Shown here one piece after another: positions 34,562 to 44,252 of a stretch of 64,000 bases of DNA. Under the pieces are notes generated by a model. That model searched no databases. It saw nothing but the letters and a program-made list of their open reading frames with translations, and was not told the origin of the DNA. Position numbers and translations under genes: made by a program. Source of the DNA: Cryomorpha sp963748925 (GTDB lineage Bacteria; Bacteroidota; Bacteroidia; Flavobacteriales_D; Cryomorphaceae); the NCBI GenBank assembly GCA_963748925.1, contig CAVVKG010000009.1:124001-188000 (forward strand). The letters are read 5' to 3'. Position 1 is the stretch's first letter, and each line of letters opens with the position of its first letter.

Positions 34562-35755
34562 TCAATCTTCTCGAATCGTGGCCACGCCGGGAAGTGTTTT
34601 CCCTTCCAGGTATTCAAGCATTGCTCCACCGCCGGTAGAAACGTAGCTCACCTTATCGGCCAGATCAAATTTATTAATTGCTGCCACCGAATCGCCCCCT
34701 CCTACAAGAGTGAAGGCTCCGCTTTCTGTGGCTTTCACCAATGCCTGTGCAATTGCGATTGTACCCTTTGCGAAGTTATCCATTTCAAAAACACCCATAG
34801 GACCGTTCCAAAGTATAACCTTACTATCTGAAATAATATCAGAAAATCGCTTTATCGCATGTGGACCAATATCAAGCCCCATCCATCCATCGGGAATTTC
34901 TTCAGAAGAGCATAAATCCGTACTGGCATCGTTTCGGAAATCATCTGCTATTACGGAGTCGGAAGGCAGATGAATTTCAACGTTCTGCTCTGCGGCTTTT
35001 TTGATCAGCTGTTTGGCTGTGTCTAAGTAATCGTCTTCTACGAGCGAGTTGCCTACTTTTCCACCTTTGGCTTTTTCAAATGTATAGCTCATTCCGCCTC
35101 CTATAATAATGTGATCAACCTTGGGAAGTATGTTTTCCAAAACGGTAATCTTGCTACTCACTTTGGCTCCTCCAATAATGGCCAATACCGGTTTTTCCTT
35201 GCTATTAAGTACTTTGTCGAGGCTTTCGAGCTCTCTACTCAGCAGTTTTCCAAACATTTTATCCTTTGGGAAAAAGTTGGCTACGACTGTAGTCGATGCA
35301 TGGGCACGATGAGCTGTTCCAAAAGCATCATTTATAAAACAATCGCCATGCTCAGCGAGCTGGCCGGCAAAAAACTCGTCACCGGCAGTTTCTTCTTTGT
35401 GAAAGCGTAGATTTTCGAGAAGCACCACTTCGCCTGGAGATAGTTTAGTGGTCATTTCCTTGGCCTCATCACTAATGCAATCACCGGCAAAATGCGCTAC
35501 AACACCCAATTCTTTTTCAAGAGTCGGGATAATGTGTTTTAAAGAAAATTTATCCTCAGGTCCATCCTTCGGGCGACCGAGGTGTGACATCAGCACCACT
35601 GAACCTCCGCCCTCGAGCACAGTGAGAATAGTGGGAATAGCGGCCTGTATTCGCGTTGCGTCTGTAACCTCCAATTTGTCGTTAAGCGGTACATTAAAGT
35701 CAACTCTTATAAGAGCTCTTTGACCTTTGAAATCGTATTCTTCTATGCTTTTCAT
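34562..35755 (-). CDS. pgk: phosphoglycerate kinase
   Basis: Glycolytic enzyme transferring phosphate from 1,3-bisphosphoglycerate to ADP. The 397-residue protein has RVDFNVPL near residue 17, SHLGRPK, the GGAKVSSKI block, NGPMGVFE and the C-terminal nucleotide-binding GGGDSVAA. The ATG at 35755 gives MKSIEEYDFKG and normal length; an upstream ATG at 35848 would add 31 unrelated residues. Confidence 0.97.
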   Translation of the reverse strand: MKSIEEYDFKGQRALIRVDFNVPLNDKLEVTDATRIQAAIPTILTVLEGGGSVVLMSHLGRPKDGPEDKFSLKHIIPTLEKELGVVAHFAGDCISDEAKEMTTKLSPGEVVLLENLRFHKEETAGDEFFAGQLAEHGDCFINDAFGTAHRAHASTTVVANFFPKDKMFGKLLSRELESLDKVLNSKEKPVLAIIGGAKVSSKITVLENILPKVDHIIIGGGMSYTFEKAKGGKVGNSLVEDDYLDTAKQLIKKAAEQNVEIHLPSDSVIADDFRNDASTDLCSSEEIPDGWMGLDIGPHAIKRFSDIISDSKVILWNGPMGVFEMDNFAKGTIAIAQALVKATESGAFTLVGGGDSVAAINKFDLADKVSYVSTGGGAMLEYLEGKTLPGVATIRED

Positions 35756-35776
35756 GTTGATTGTATTGCTAAACAG

Positions 35777-35784
35777 CAAAAATA
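35777..35784 (-). promoter_or_regulatory. candidate -7 box of pgk
   Basis: Minus-strand TATTTTTG fits the Bacteroidetes TAnnTTTG element and lies 22 bases before the pgk ATG. No convincing -33 TTG was seen, so this is a tentative call. Confidence 0.35.
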
Positions 35785-35970
35785 GAAACATTTTGGAGTC
35801 TGATTGTCTTTGCCTTTTCTCTTTTGAGAAGTGCTCAAAAATCTCCATTTAAAAGTCTGTGATGCCGTTTACAAATTTCGCAATCAACTTAATGTGATGC
35901 CCTAATTTTATCAAAGCGAATAAGCTTCTATTCACATTGTGATTTGAAAATGATAGAACAGCAAAATTCC

Positions 35971-35978
35971 TACCTTTG
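35971..35978 (+). promoter_or_regulatory. candidate -7 box of holB
   Basis: TACCTTTG fits TAnnTTTG and lies 16 bases before the preferred GTG start at 35995. A TTTG at 35943-35946 could be the -33 part, but the 24-base spacing is longer than usual. Confidence 0.3.
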
Positions 35979-35994
35979 GGTAATAATAAATTGT

Positions 35995-37134
35995 GTGTAC
36001 TTTAAAGAAATAATAGGTCAAACAGCTGTAAAAAAGCACTTGATAAAAACGGTTAAGGGTGGCCATGTAGGTCATGCTTTGATGTTATCAGGTGGCGTAG
36101 GCAATGGAAAGCTTCCATTAGCGATAGCATTTGCAGGATACATTTTTTGCGAAAATCCCGGCGATACCGATCGCTGTGGAGAGTGCAATGCATGTAAAAA
36201 AATGGATGCCATGAGCCATCCCGACCTTCATTTTTCATTCCCATTTGTAAAAACGACGAGCATAAAAACGTGCAAGCCGCAAATGCGCGAATTCATTTCC
36301 ACCATCGCAAAAGAACCTTATTTAGATTTAAGAGATTGGGAATTGCAAATAGCCAGTGAGAATAAAAAATCTATAATCACTGCAGATGAAAGCAACGAGA
36401 TTGTAAAAAGTCTAACGCTGAAATCATTTGCCGGCGGTCACAAAGTTTTGATTATCTGGCATGCCGACAAGCTCAATGACGGAGCTCAAAACAAGTTACT
36501 CAAAACCCTGGAAGAGCCGGAAGCCAAAACGCTTATCTTGCTTATCACCGATACTCCCGAAAATCTTTTAACAACGATCAATTCGCGGACACAGCTCGTA
36601 AAATGCGACCGCCTTAGCGATCAGGTTATGGCCAATGCGCTTGTAGAGAGGTTTCATTCAGACCCGCATGCGGCTATGAATATTGCAAGGATTGCTGATG
36701 GCGATTTTGCTAAAGCAAAAAAAATAGTTTCGTCAAACAAGAAAACAGGTAGCTACTTAAACCTTTTTTCGCATTGGATGCGCGCTGCGGCTACCTCGAA
36801 TTTTTACGAAATTCTAAAGGCCTGCGACGCGATATCGAAGCTTACACGAGATGAGCAGCAAAACTTTTTGGAGTACGGACTCCAGTTCCTGCACCAAAGC
36901 GTTTTGTATGAGTATGTTGGAAAAGACGACGCCCGATTTGACGATGACGCTGCCGAATTTGCAAAAAAATTCGCCCCCTTTATGGTAAAGAACAATCTGG
37001 AAGGGTTTCACGACATATTTAGCGATGGCCATTATATGGTAAAAAGGAATGTAAATGCACATTTGCTGTTTTTAAAAATGGGAAATGACATGGTAAAATT
37101 GTTTAAAGCACGCACACCTCAACACAATTCTTAA
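35995..37134 (+). CDS. holB: DNA polymerase III clamp-loader subunit delta'
   Basis: Part of the clamp loader that places the beta sliding clamp on DNA. From the GTG at 35995 the protein has 379 residues and begins with the family start (YFKEIIGQTAVKKHLI). It has a P-loop GGVGNGK, a zinc-binding cluster (CENPGD...CGECNAC), DEAD-box-like region IWHADKLND and the sensor-like TLEEPEAKTLILLIT. Upstream ATG at 35950 and TTG at 35944 would add a short unlike tail. The order holB-ricT-gldH-PBP1A is conserved in Bacteroidota. Confidence 0.92.
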   Translation: MYFKEIIGQTAVKKHLIKTVKGGHVGHALMLSGGVGNGKLPLAIAFAGYIFCENPGDTDRCGECNACKKMDAMSHPDLHFSFPFVKTTSIKTCKPQMREFISTIAKEPYLDLRDWELQIASENKKSIITADESNEIVKSLTLKSFAGGHKVLIIWHADKLNDGAQNKLLKTLEEPEAKTLILLITDTPENLLTTINSRTQLVKCDRLSDQVMANALVERFHSDPHAAMNIARIADGDFAKAKKIVSSNKKTGSYLNLFSHWMRAAATSNFYEILKACDAISKLTRDEQQNFLEYGLQFLHQSVLYEYVGKDDARFDDDAAEFAKKFAPFMVKNNLEGFHDIFSDGHYMVKRNVNAHLLFLKMGNDMVKLFKARTPQHNS

Positions 37135-37158
37135 TTTTGAACAAAATAATTGGAGCGC

Positions 37159-38523
37159 ATGGGATGTGAAAGTTGTACAAATGGAAAAGGCGGAACCCCG
37201 GCAGGGTGCAAAAGTAATGGTACCTGCTCGTCGGGAGGATGCAGTAAGCTGGCAGTTTTTGACTGGCTGGGCAATATGGAATTGCCAGGTAACGCTACAC
37301 CATTTGAATATGTAGAAATCCGTTTTAAAAACGGTAGAAAAGAATTTTATAGAAATGCCACTAAGACTGATCTCAACCCCGGTGATGCCGTTGTGGTAGA
37401 AGGAAGTCCGGGATACGATTTGGGAATTATTTCTGCATCGGGTGAGCTGGCAAGGCTGCAAATGGAAACCAAGCGGGCAATGAAAAATGCACGCGACTTG
37501 CGCAAAGTTCACAGAAAAGCTACTTCCGATGATTTGGAGAAGTGGCGTGAAGCTCGTGGCCGCGAAGAAGAAACTAAGTTTAAAAGTCGCACGATTGCCA
37601 TAGCGCTTGGGCTTGAAATGAAAATCAGCGATATTGAATACCAAGCAGATAATACCAAAGCGACCTTTTACTATACCGCTGATGGAAGGGTAGACTTTAG
37701 AGAGCTTATTAAAAAGCTTGCCGAGAATTTCAAAGTTCGCATTGAGATGAAGCAAATTGGAGCACGCCAGGAAGCAGGCCGCCTCGGTGGGATAGGGAGC
37801 TGTGGAAGAGAATTGTGTTGCAGCACCTGGCTAACTGATTTCAGGTCGGTATCAACCAGTGCTGCACGGTACCAGCAACTTGCGCTAAACACGCAAAAAC
37901 TTGCGGGCCAGTGTGGAAAGCTGAAATGCTGCCTCAACTATGAGCTTGATTCTTATCTGGATGCGCTAAGCAAATTTCCAAAAAACTACAATAAGCTAAA
38001 AACAAAAAAAGGAATCGCAACCCATCTGAAAACAGATATTTTTAAAGGTGTGATGTGGTATATATACGACGAAAATGGCGTAACCATTCCGGTACCTCTA
38101 AACAAAGACCGGGTGGCTGAAATTTTGGAAATGAACCAAAAAGATGAGTTCCCTTTTGATTTAAAATCCTTTGTTGATGTAGAAGAACCTAAGGAAGAGG
38201 CATACTCAAACGTGGTAGGGCAAGACAGTCTCACTCGATTTGACGAAGGCAAGAAAAAATCTAAAAACCGCAACAAGCGCCGCACTAAAGGAGGCTCTAA
38301 TTCAAATCAAAATCGCGGCCCAAAGAGCGCATCTGACAATAATCCAAATCGGGAAAAGTCAAAGCAAAATAAACCGAAGCGTACGCCTAAAAAAACAAAT
38401 AACCCAAAGGAAAAGTCGCCTGAAGGAAAACAAGGGCCAAAACCAAGCGGCCCTCGTAAGAGCAGACCGAAAAAAAGAACGCCAAGGCCTGGAAATTCTG
38501 ATAAAGGAAATGAAAATCAATAA
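37159..38523 (+). CDS. ricT: PSP1-domain protein (RicT/YaaT-like)
   Basis: A 454-residue PSP1 protein; in Bacillus its relative RicT (YaaT) forms an iron-sulfur complex with RicA and RicF that tunes RNase Y. The core (about residues 35-270) has GDAVVVEG, SCGRELCCSTWL and CGQCGKLKCC-type cysteine motifs (here GQCGKLKCCLNYE). The N-terminus has five extra cysteines (Cys3, 6, 17, 23, 28), and residues 340-454 are a disordered Lys/Arg/Pro/Asn-rich tail that may bind RNA. ATG at 37159 is preferred over TTG at 37150. It overlaps the likely true start of gldH. Confidence 0.87.
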   Translation: MGCESCTNGKGGTPAGCKSNGTCSSGGCSKLAVFDWLGNMELPGNATPFEYVEIRFKNGRKEFYRNATKTDLNPGDAVVVEGSPGYDLGIISASGELARLQMETKRAMKNARDLRKVHRKATSDDLEKWREARGREEETKFKSRTIAIALGLEMKISDIEYQADNTKATFYYTADGRVDFRELIKKLAENFKVRIEMKQIGARQEAGRLGGIGSCGRELCCSTWLTDFRSVSTSAARYQQLALNTQKLAGQCGKLKCCLNYELDSYLDALSKFPKNYNKLKTKKGIATHLKTDIFKGVMWYIYDENGVTIPVPLNKDRVAEILEMNQKDEFPFDLKSFVDVEEPKEEAYSNVVGQDSLTRFDEGKKKSKNRNKRRTKGGSNSNQNRGPKSASDNNPNREKSKQNKPKRTPKKTNNPKEKSPEGKQGPKPSGPRKSRPKKRTPRPGNSDKGNENQ

Positions 38524-38534
38524 TTTGAAAATCA

Positions 38535-39026
38535 TTGCTCCAACTCTTCTTTCTATTGGGGGTGGTTGGCCTTATTTTTTCATCTTGTGCAGATGAGAAC
38601 TATGTATTTGATCAAAACGTAGAAATTCCCAACGCGGAATGGCTGGCTTCCGAGAAGGCAATTCTAAAGGTAAGTATTGAAGACACCGTTAGCCAACACA
38701 ATTTTTATATCAACGTAAGGAATACAGAAGTATACCCTTACCGTAATTTGTACGTTTTTGTGAAAACCATTTTCCCAAACGAGAAAGTATCGCGCGATAC
38801 GGTTGGTATTGTCTTGGCCGACCCTACCGGCAAATGGATAGGAAGCGGGAGTGGCTTTTTAAGCAGCAGCCAACACCTGAGCAATACTATTTTATACCAG
38901 TACAACAAGCGATTTCCGATAAGTGGTGAATATGTGTTTGAAATTGAGCAAGCAATGCGCCTAGATACATTACCGGGAATTAAGAATGTAGGGTTAAAAA
39001 TTGAAAAACGCCCGGTAAATCAGTAA
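38535..39026 (+). CDS. gldH: gliding motility lipoprotein GldH (apparent frameshift in signal peptide)
   Basis: Outer-membrane or periplasmic lipoprotein needed for flavobacterial gliding and T9SS function. The reading frame ends its signal with IFSSC (lipobox) followed by ADENYVFDQN, as in GldH. In this frame the only start is TTG 38535, giving a signal without the usual basic residues, because TGA lies just upstream. A normal start exists in another frame: ATG at 38510 opens MKINNLKIIAPTLLSIG. Removing one G from the G5 run at 38558-38562 joins them into a perfect lipoprotein signal. So either the sequence has an extra G or the gene is truly shifted. Confidence 0.85.
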   Translation: MLQLFFLLGVVGLIFSSCADENYVFDQNVEIPNAEWLASEKAILKVSIEDTVSQHNFYINVRNTEVYPYRNLYVFVKTIFPNEKVSRDTVGIVLADPTGKWIGSGSGFLSSSQHLSNTILYQYNKRFPISGEYVFEIEQAMRLDTLPGIKNVGLKIEKRPVNQ

Positions 39027-39078
39027 TTAGAACAAGTTTATATACTTTTCAGCGTTAAGTAAAAACGAAAAAAACAGC

Positions 39079-41499
39079 ATGGAAGAAACTCCAAAAAAAG
39101 AGAGAAAAATATCGAGGAAACTGATTGTTCTTATTTGGATATTGGGCCTTTTGCCGGTAATTCTGCTTGGCGCAATGCTTTATTTTGCATCAAAAAGCGA
39201 CCTGCCAGACACTGTGGCCCTTGCCAATCCAAAGACAAACCTGGCCACTCAGGTGATTTCTGCAGATGGGAAAGTATTGGGTAGTTTTTATCTTGAAAAC
39301 AGAACGAATGTAAATTACAACCAGCTATCTCCATACATCATTGATGGACTTATTGCCACCGAAGATGAGCGTTTTTACGACCACTCGGGAATAGACTTGC
39401 GCGGAACTGCAAGAGCGGCTGTTTACCTGGGTTCTAAAGGGGGTGCAAGTACACTTACCCAGCAGCTTGCCAAGATGCTTTTTACCGAGAAACCCGGGAA
39501 CGGTTTTGAACGTGTATTTCAAAAATTTCAGGAATGGATTATTTCGGTAAGACTCGAGCGGCAGTACACCAAACAAGAAATTATTACGCTATACCTCAAT
39601 AAGTTTGACTGGATACACCAGGCGGTTGGAATTAACTCGGCTGCTTCGATATATTTTAACAGCGACCCCGACACTCTAAAAATACAGGAGGCGGCGATGC
39701 TTGTGGGAATGGCCAAAAACCCTTCTTTATTTGATCCATTGAAGAGACCTGAAATGACTTTAAACCGCAGGAATGTTGTTTTAAGTCAAATGGTTCGCAA
39801 CGGTTATTTGGAAAGAGCGACCTATGATTCTTTAAAAACTCTGCCTCTTGGGTTAGACTTTCAGACAGTAGACCATCAGGAAGGTCTGGCACCTTATTTT
39901 AGAGAGGTTTTACGTGGCGAACTAGGTAAACTATTTGAAGAAAAAGATGACGAAGGAAATTACATCTACGCTAAGAACAATGGCGACCCTTACAACATGT
40001 ATCGCGATGGACTAAAAGTTTATGTAACTATTGATTCACGCCTTCAGACTTACGCTGAGGATGCCGTTAAGAAACATTTAGGAGGCGAACTTCAGGAGCA
40101 ATTTACCAAGGATGTAGCCAGAAATCAGCATCCACCCTTTTCAAACGATCTGTCTGATGATGAAGTCGAAAGAATTGAAACCTCAGCCATGCGCCGCACA
40201 TCCCGCTACCGTGTAATGAGCGGAAACGAATGTCCCAATTGCCATAGAAGGGTAAATATTGAACCGCACAAAATCGATGGAAAAACTGGATATGCCTGTA
40301 AAAACGATGACTGTCTGGAAGAGTGGAAGTCGGTTCCAAAAGACAGCATCGAAACTTTTTTCAGGTCAGAAAAAGTTCCGATGACAGTGTTTACCTGGAG
40401 AGGAGAAGTAGATACACTACTTACCCCAATGGATAGCATTTTATATTACAAGGGAATGTTACAGGCCGGATTGGTAAGCATTGATCCAACTACGGGATTT
40501 GTAAAAGCATGGGTCGGAGGAAATAATTACAAGTATTTTCAATATGACCACGTAAAACAAGGTAAGCGTCAGGTTGGTTCTACCTTTAAACCATTCGTAT
40601 ACGCCACAGCCATCAGGGAAGGATACTCACCCTGCTACGAAATTCCCAAAGTACCTACTACTTTCCACGCGGGTACTTTTAACTTGCAGGAAGATTATAC
40701 GCCACACGATCCCGGAAGGGATTATGGATACATGGTATCGCTAAAGTGGGGATTGGCAAACTCCATAAATACTGTTACTGCCTGGGTAATGAAGCAATTT
40801 GGCCCGGAAGCAATCATTCAGCTAGCTAAGGATTTAGGAATTGAGAGTCCTATGGCGCCCGTTGTTTCCCAATGTTTTGGCGTTGCCGATTTATCCTTGC
40901 TTGAAATTACATCAGCCAATGCCACTTTTGCAAATATGGGCGTACATATCGATCCTATTTACGTTTTGCGTATTGAAGATAAAAATGGTCATACCATATT
41001 TAGCATGCAACCCGAAACAAATGAAGCTATGGACGAGCGAACTGCCTATACCATGCTGAGCCTTATGGAGGGAACGGTTGACGGGGTGTATAATAAGCAT
41101 CAGGGCAAAACCACCGGTACGGCTATGCGTTTGAAAATGGATTTGCCTTCGCGTGAATACGATGGCTTTGACAGATCTATCAAAATCGCGGGTAAAACAG
41201 GAACAACTCAGAATCAATCTGATGGGTGGTTCATTGGCCTCACTCCCGATTTGGTAACCGGTGTATGGGTTGGTGCCGAAGACCGAAGTGTGCATTTCCG
41301 CACGCTGCAGCTAGGTATGGGTACAAATATGGCTCTCCCTATATGGGGTTATTATATGAAAGAAGCCTATAATGATAAGACCCTTGATATCAGTCAGGGC
41401 GACTTTGAAAAGCCGAATGGAATATCGGTTGAACTGGATTGCGAAGATTACGCAAGAAATAAAAATATGTTTGATGCTCAGGATGCACTATCCTGGTAA
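39079..41499 (+). CDS. penicillin-binding protein 1A with zinc-ribbon-like insert
   Basis: Bifunctional peptidoglycan synthase (GT51 transglycosylase plus transpeptidase) anchored in the inner membrane. Transmembrane segment about residues 14-37; transglycosylase motifs EDERFYDHSGID (catalytic Glu95) and GGASTLTQQLAK (121-132); transpeptidase motifs GSTFKPF with Ser501 and Lys504, SIN, and KTG at 706-708. Between the domains, Cys385, Cys388, Cys407 and Cys412 (CPNC-x18-CKNDDC) form a zinc-ribbon-like pattern that I do not recall in typical PBP1A proteins. Total 806 residues. It follows gldH in the conserved order. Confidence 0.95.
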   Translation: MEETPKKERKISRKLIVLIWILGLLPVILLGAMLYFASKSDLPDTVALANPKTNLATQVISADGKVLGSFYLENRTNVNYNQLSPYIIDGLIATEDERFYDHSGIDLRGTARAAVYLGSKGGASTLTQQLAKMLFTEKPGNGFERVFQKFQEWIISVRLERQYTKQEIITLYLNKFDWIHQAVGINSAASIYFNSDPDTLKIQEAAMLVGMAKNPSLFDPLKRPEMTLNRRNVVLSQMVRNGYLERATYDSLKTLPLGLDFQTVDHQEGLAPYFREVLRGELGKLFEEKDDEGNYIYAKNNGDPYNMYRDGLKVYVTIDSRLQTYAEDAVKKHLGGELQEQFTKDVARNQHPPFSNDLSDDEVERIETSAMRRTSRYRVMSGNECPNCHRRVNIEPHKIDGKTGYACKNDDCLEEWKSVPKDSIETFFRSEKVPMTVFTWRGEVDTLLTPMDSILYYKGMLQAGLVSIDPTTGFVKAWVGGNNYKYFQYDHVKQGKRQVGSTFKPFVYATAIREGYSPCYEIPKVPTTFHAGTFNLQEDYTPHDPGRDYGYMVSLKWGLANSINTVTAWVMKQFGPEAIIQLAKDLGIESPMAPVVSQCFGVADLSLLEITSANATFANMGVHIDPIYVLRIEDKNGHTIFSMQPETNEAMDERTAYTMLSLMEGTVDGVYNKHQGKTTGTAMRLKMDLPSREYDGFDRSIKIAGKTGTTQNQSDGWFIGLTPDLVTGVWVGAEDRSVHFRTLQLGMGTNMALPIWGYYMKEAYNDKTLDISQGDFEKPNGISVELDCEDYARNKNMFDAQDALSW

Positions 41500-41511
41500 A
41501 ATTTAGAAAGG

Positions 41512-42210
41512 ATGAATAAAGTTGTGGCTAATGCCGAAGAGGCAATAAAGGGAATCGAATCTGGAATGACCTTAATGCTCGGAGGGTTTGGGTTGTGTGG
41601 TATCCCGGAAAACTGTATTTCTGCTCTTACCAAAACTCAAATTAACGGACTTACTTGCATTTCAAATAATGCCGGAGTAGATGATTTTGGACTGGGACTG
41701 CTGTTGCAGAAAAATCAAATCAAGAAAATGGTTTCATCGTACGTGGGTGAAAACAAGGAGTTTGAGCGCCAAATGCTAAGCGGAGAACTCGAAGTAGAGT
41801 TAATACCACAAGGTACTCTGGCAGAACGCTGCCGGGCAACAGGCGCAGGAATTCCGGCTTTTTACACTCCTGCCGGCTATGGTACAGAGGTGGCTGAGGG
41901 AAAAGAGACCCGCGAGTTTGACGGGAAGATGTATGTGCTGGAACAAAAATTTGATGCTGATTTTGCTATTGTAAAAGCCTGGAAGGGCGACACTGAAGGA
42001 AACCTTATTTTTAATGCTACGGCTCGCAATTTTAATCCGCTGATGGCTATGGCAGGCAAAACTACCATCGCGGAAGTGGAAGAATTAGTTCCTGCAGGTG
42101 AGCTGGATCCAAACGAAATTCACACTCCGGGAATATTCGTACAGCGCATTTTTGAAGGTAAAAATTACGAGAAACGAATTGAGCAGCGCACCGTGCGACC
42201 AAAAAGCTAA
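41512..42210 (+). CDS. scoA: 3-oxoacid CoA-transferase subunit A
   Basis: Alpha subunit of succinyl-CoA:3-ketoacid (acetoacetate) CoA-transferase, used in ketone-body and branched-chain degradation. The 232-residue protein starts NKVVANAEEAIKGIESG and has the CoA-site GGFGLCGIPE (residues 23-32), SNNAGVDDFGLG and the family GTLAERCRATGAGIPAFYTP region (in parts). Length is normal. It lies 12 bases after PBP1A, and its partner subunit is 3.8 kb downstream rather than adjacent, which is unusual. Confidence 0.94.
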   Translation: MNKVVANAEEAIKGIESGMTLMLGGFGLCGIPENCISALTKTQINGLTCISNNAGVDDFGLGLLLQKNQIKKMVSSYVGENKEFERQMLSGELEVELIPQGTLAERCRATGAGIPAFYTPAGYGTEVAEGKETREFDGKMYVLEQKFDADFAIVKAWKGDTEGNLIFNATARNFNPLMAMAGKTTIAEVEELVPAGELDPNEIHTPGIFVQRIFEGKNYEKRIEQRTVRPKS

Positions 42211-42231
42211 TCATCGATAAACCATCTGGAT

Positions 42232-44016
42232 TTGCACCTTCGATTAAATCGTACGCTATTTGGAATTACCGCAATTTGCGTGTTTGTTTATCTGCTAATC
42301 AGGTGCTTTACAGTTCCAATATCGCACGATGAGGCCGCCACCTTTTTTCACTACATCCAGTCCGGAAAGTTTGTACCTTATTATACGTTGTGGGATGCGA
42401 ATAATCATTTCCTCAACTCGCTACTGGTTTACCCGTTGTATAAGCTTTTTGGCAGCGACCTTATTTGGCTAAGGCTCCCAAATTTACTCTCTTTCTTGGT
42501 TTATGCTTATTTCGCTTACAAGCTTACAGCTTCAATAAAGCATGGTTTTTTACAGCTCAGCACATCCATCGCTCTCATTACCGCTCCTTTTCTAATTGAA
42601 TTTTTTGCCCAGACCCGCGGTTATGGCATGAGTTTCGCCTTGATGATGGGTGCCATTTACTGGCTTAACTCCTTCCTCAAAACACACCGTGCAAGACATC
42701 AGCTATTTACCTGGTTGTTTATTTGTCTCGCCCTTTCGGCAAATATGTCGCTCATGAACAGCTATCTGCTTATCATGGGATCAATTGCCTTGATACTTTT
42801 GTTTAAAACAGAAAAGTTTAGTAGAAAATCAAATTGGATTGTATTCATAGTATTTGGTTTTATCCCCTTTTTGGCCGCTACCAAATACGCTCTCGATATG
42901 AAAGAGATGCGCCTTCTTTACTATGGACTTGGCGACGGACTTGTGCCGGTAACGGTTAAAAGCTTGCTTCGGTTTGGCTTTGATACCAATTCTATTCCAC
43001 TTGCGTGGATTGTTGCAACGATCGGATTTATAGTTTCTGGTGTACTGATTATTTCATTCGCGCGGCGGCACTTTAACAAAGCAAACCCGGGCACTGTCGC
43101 TGCGGTTCTCCTTCTGGGAAATGCTATAGGAGCAATTCTCCTCAATCTTATCATGGGCGTTAATTTTCCCGAAGATCGAATTGCACTTTACTTTTTACCC
43201 CTGTTTATAATCTCATTTGGTTATTGCATTGATTTGGCTCAACGCGGATTGCCATCCTTTAAGTGGGTAGGGCTTTTACTCTGGTCATTCCCCATCAGCC
43301 TTTTGGCTCAGCTAAACCTCAACCACACGCTTCAATGGCACGACCTTGCCGTTTCCAATAAAATATATGAATTTGTAAAATCCGAACAGGAAAAGATGGA
43401 TGAGCCTCTTATTATTAGCGGATACAGGCTTTTAGAAATGAGTTGGGGGTATAACAATGTTCGGTCAGCAAATCTAATAACTCCCTTTGCTCACAATAAG
43501 CGAGATACACTCCATATTTCAGATTATGTATTGTGCTATGCTCCCACCTGCAGCGAGTATGGCGATGACTATACCGAAGTGTTTCACGATGAGAGTAATA
43601 TGAAAATCTTAAAGAGAAAAGCTCCCATTGAGCTAGACTTTCTTTACGAGCCCGAAATGCCTTTACTATTTGCCGATAAGGCAGAATATCACAACATTCT
43701 TGAAATTTCTGCCGACTCAATTATAAAACAAGCCAATATGGTAGAGCTCGAGTTAAGTTTAAGCTCAGACGCAGCTCCGCTTAATACGGACCTTATAATA
43801 ACAAGCACTAATTCTACAAATAGTAATTTATACTACGATTTTATCCCATTAAAATGGGTAAGAAACTCTTGGGGTGGTGAAACGCTAAAATTCAGAAGAC
43901 CAATAGCAGTTCCTTTAAACAGTGAAAGGCTGGTGATCTACCTGTGGAATGTGGAGAAGATCGAACAAAAAGTTGAAGTAAAAAGCGTGAAACTTTTCAG
44001 GGTAGAGCCACAGTAA
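42232..44016 (+). CDS. polytopic GT-C-like membrane protein
   Basis: A 594-residue inner-membrane protein with about ten to eleven transmembrane segments in residues 1-370 and a periplasmic beta-rich C-terminus. The first loop has an acidic pair (PISHDEAATFFHY), placed as in GT-C glycosyltransferases of the PMT/ArnT type that use polyprenyl-phosphate sugars. The start must be TTG 42232 or a later codon, since no ATG lies between the previous stop and the first membrane segment. Donor and acceptor unknown. It separates scoA from scoB. Confidence 0.72.
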   Translation: MHLRLNRTLFGITAICVFVYLLIRCFTVPISHDEAATFFHYIQSGKFVPYYTLWDANNHFLNSLLVYPLYKLFGSDLIWLRLPNLLSFLVYAYFAYKLTASIKHGFLQLSTSIALITAPFLIEFFAQTRGYGMSFALMMGAIYWLNSFLKTHRARHQLFTWLFICLALSANMSLMNSYLLIMGSIALILLFKTEKFSRKSNWIVFIVFGFIPFLAATKYALDMKEMRLLYYGLGDGLVPVTVKSLLRFGFDTNSIPLAWIVATIGFIVSGVLIISFARRHFNKANPGTVAAVLLLGNAIGAILLNLIMGVNFPEDRIALYFLPLFIISFGYCIDLAQRGLPSFKWVGLLLWSFPISLLAQLNLNHTLQWHDLAVSNKIYEFVKSEQEKMDEPLIISGYRLLEMSWGYNNVRSANLITPFAHNKRDTLHISDYVLCYAPTCSEYGDDYTEVFHDESNMKILKRKAPIELDFLYEPEMPLLFADKAEYHNILEISADSIIKQANMVELELSLSSDAAPLNTDLIITSTNSTNSNLYYDFIPLKWVRNSWGGETLKFRRPIAVPLNSERLVIYLWNVEKIEQKVEVKSVKLFRVEPQ

Positions 44017-44252
44017 GTATTTACCGTAATCATTATTAAATGGAACTAAGAAAAAGAAAGCTGAAATCACCGGTTTAAAACCCCTCCCCGTGTATCAACT
44101 GATTGGCTCATAATTATTTAAGTTTCAAAAGAAAGGTCTTCGAAATATGAGGATTGACGCGTACCTTCAAGGTGATACGTTTAACCTGGCTCTCCCGAAG
44201 CCTTGAAGCTTAAATTGAACAATAAAAATGAACTAACTAAACCCAAGGAAAT

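Noticed and set aside
37072..37755. 227-codon open frame antisense to ricT and the end of holB
   Set aside because: No domain or signal pattern; both genes on the other strand are well supported.
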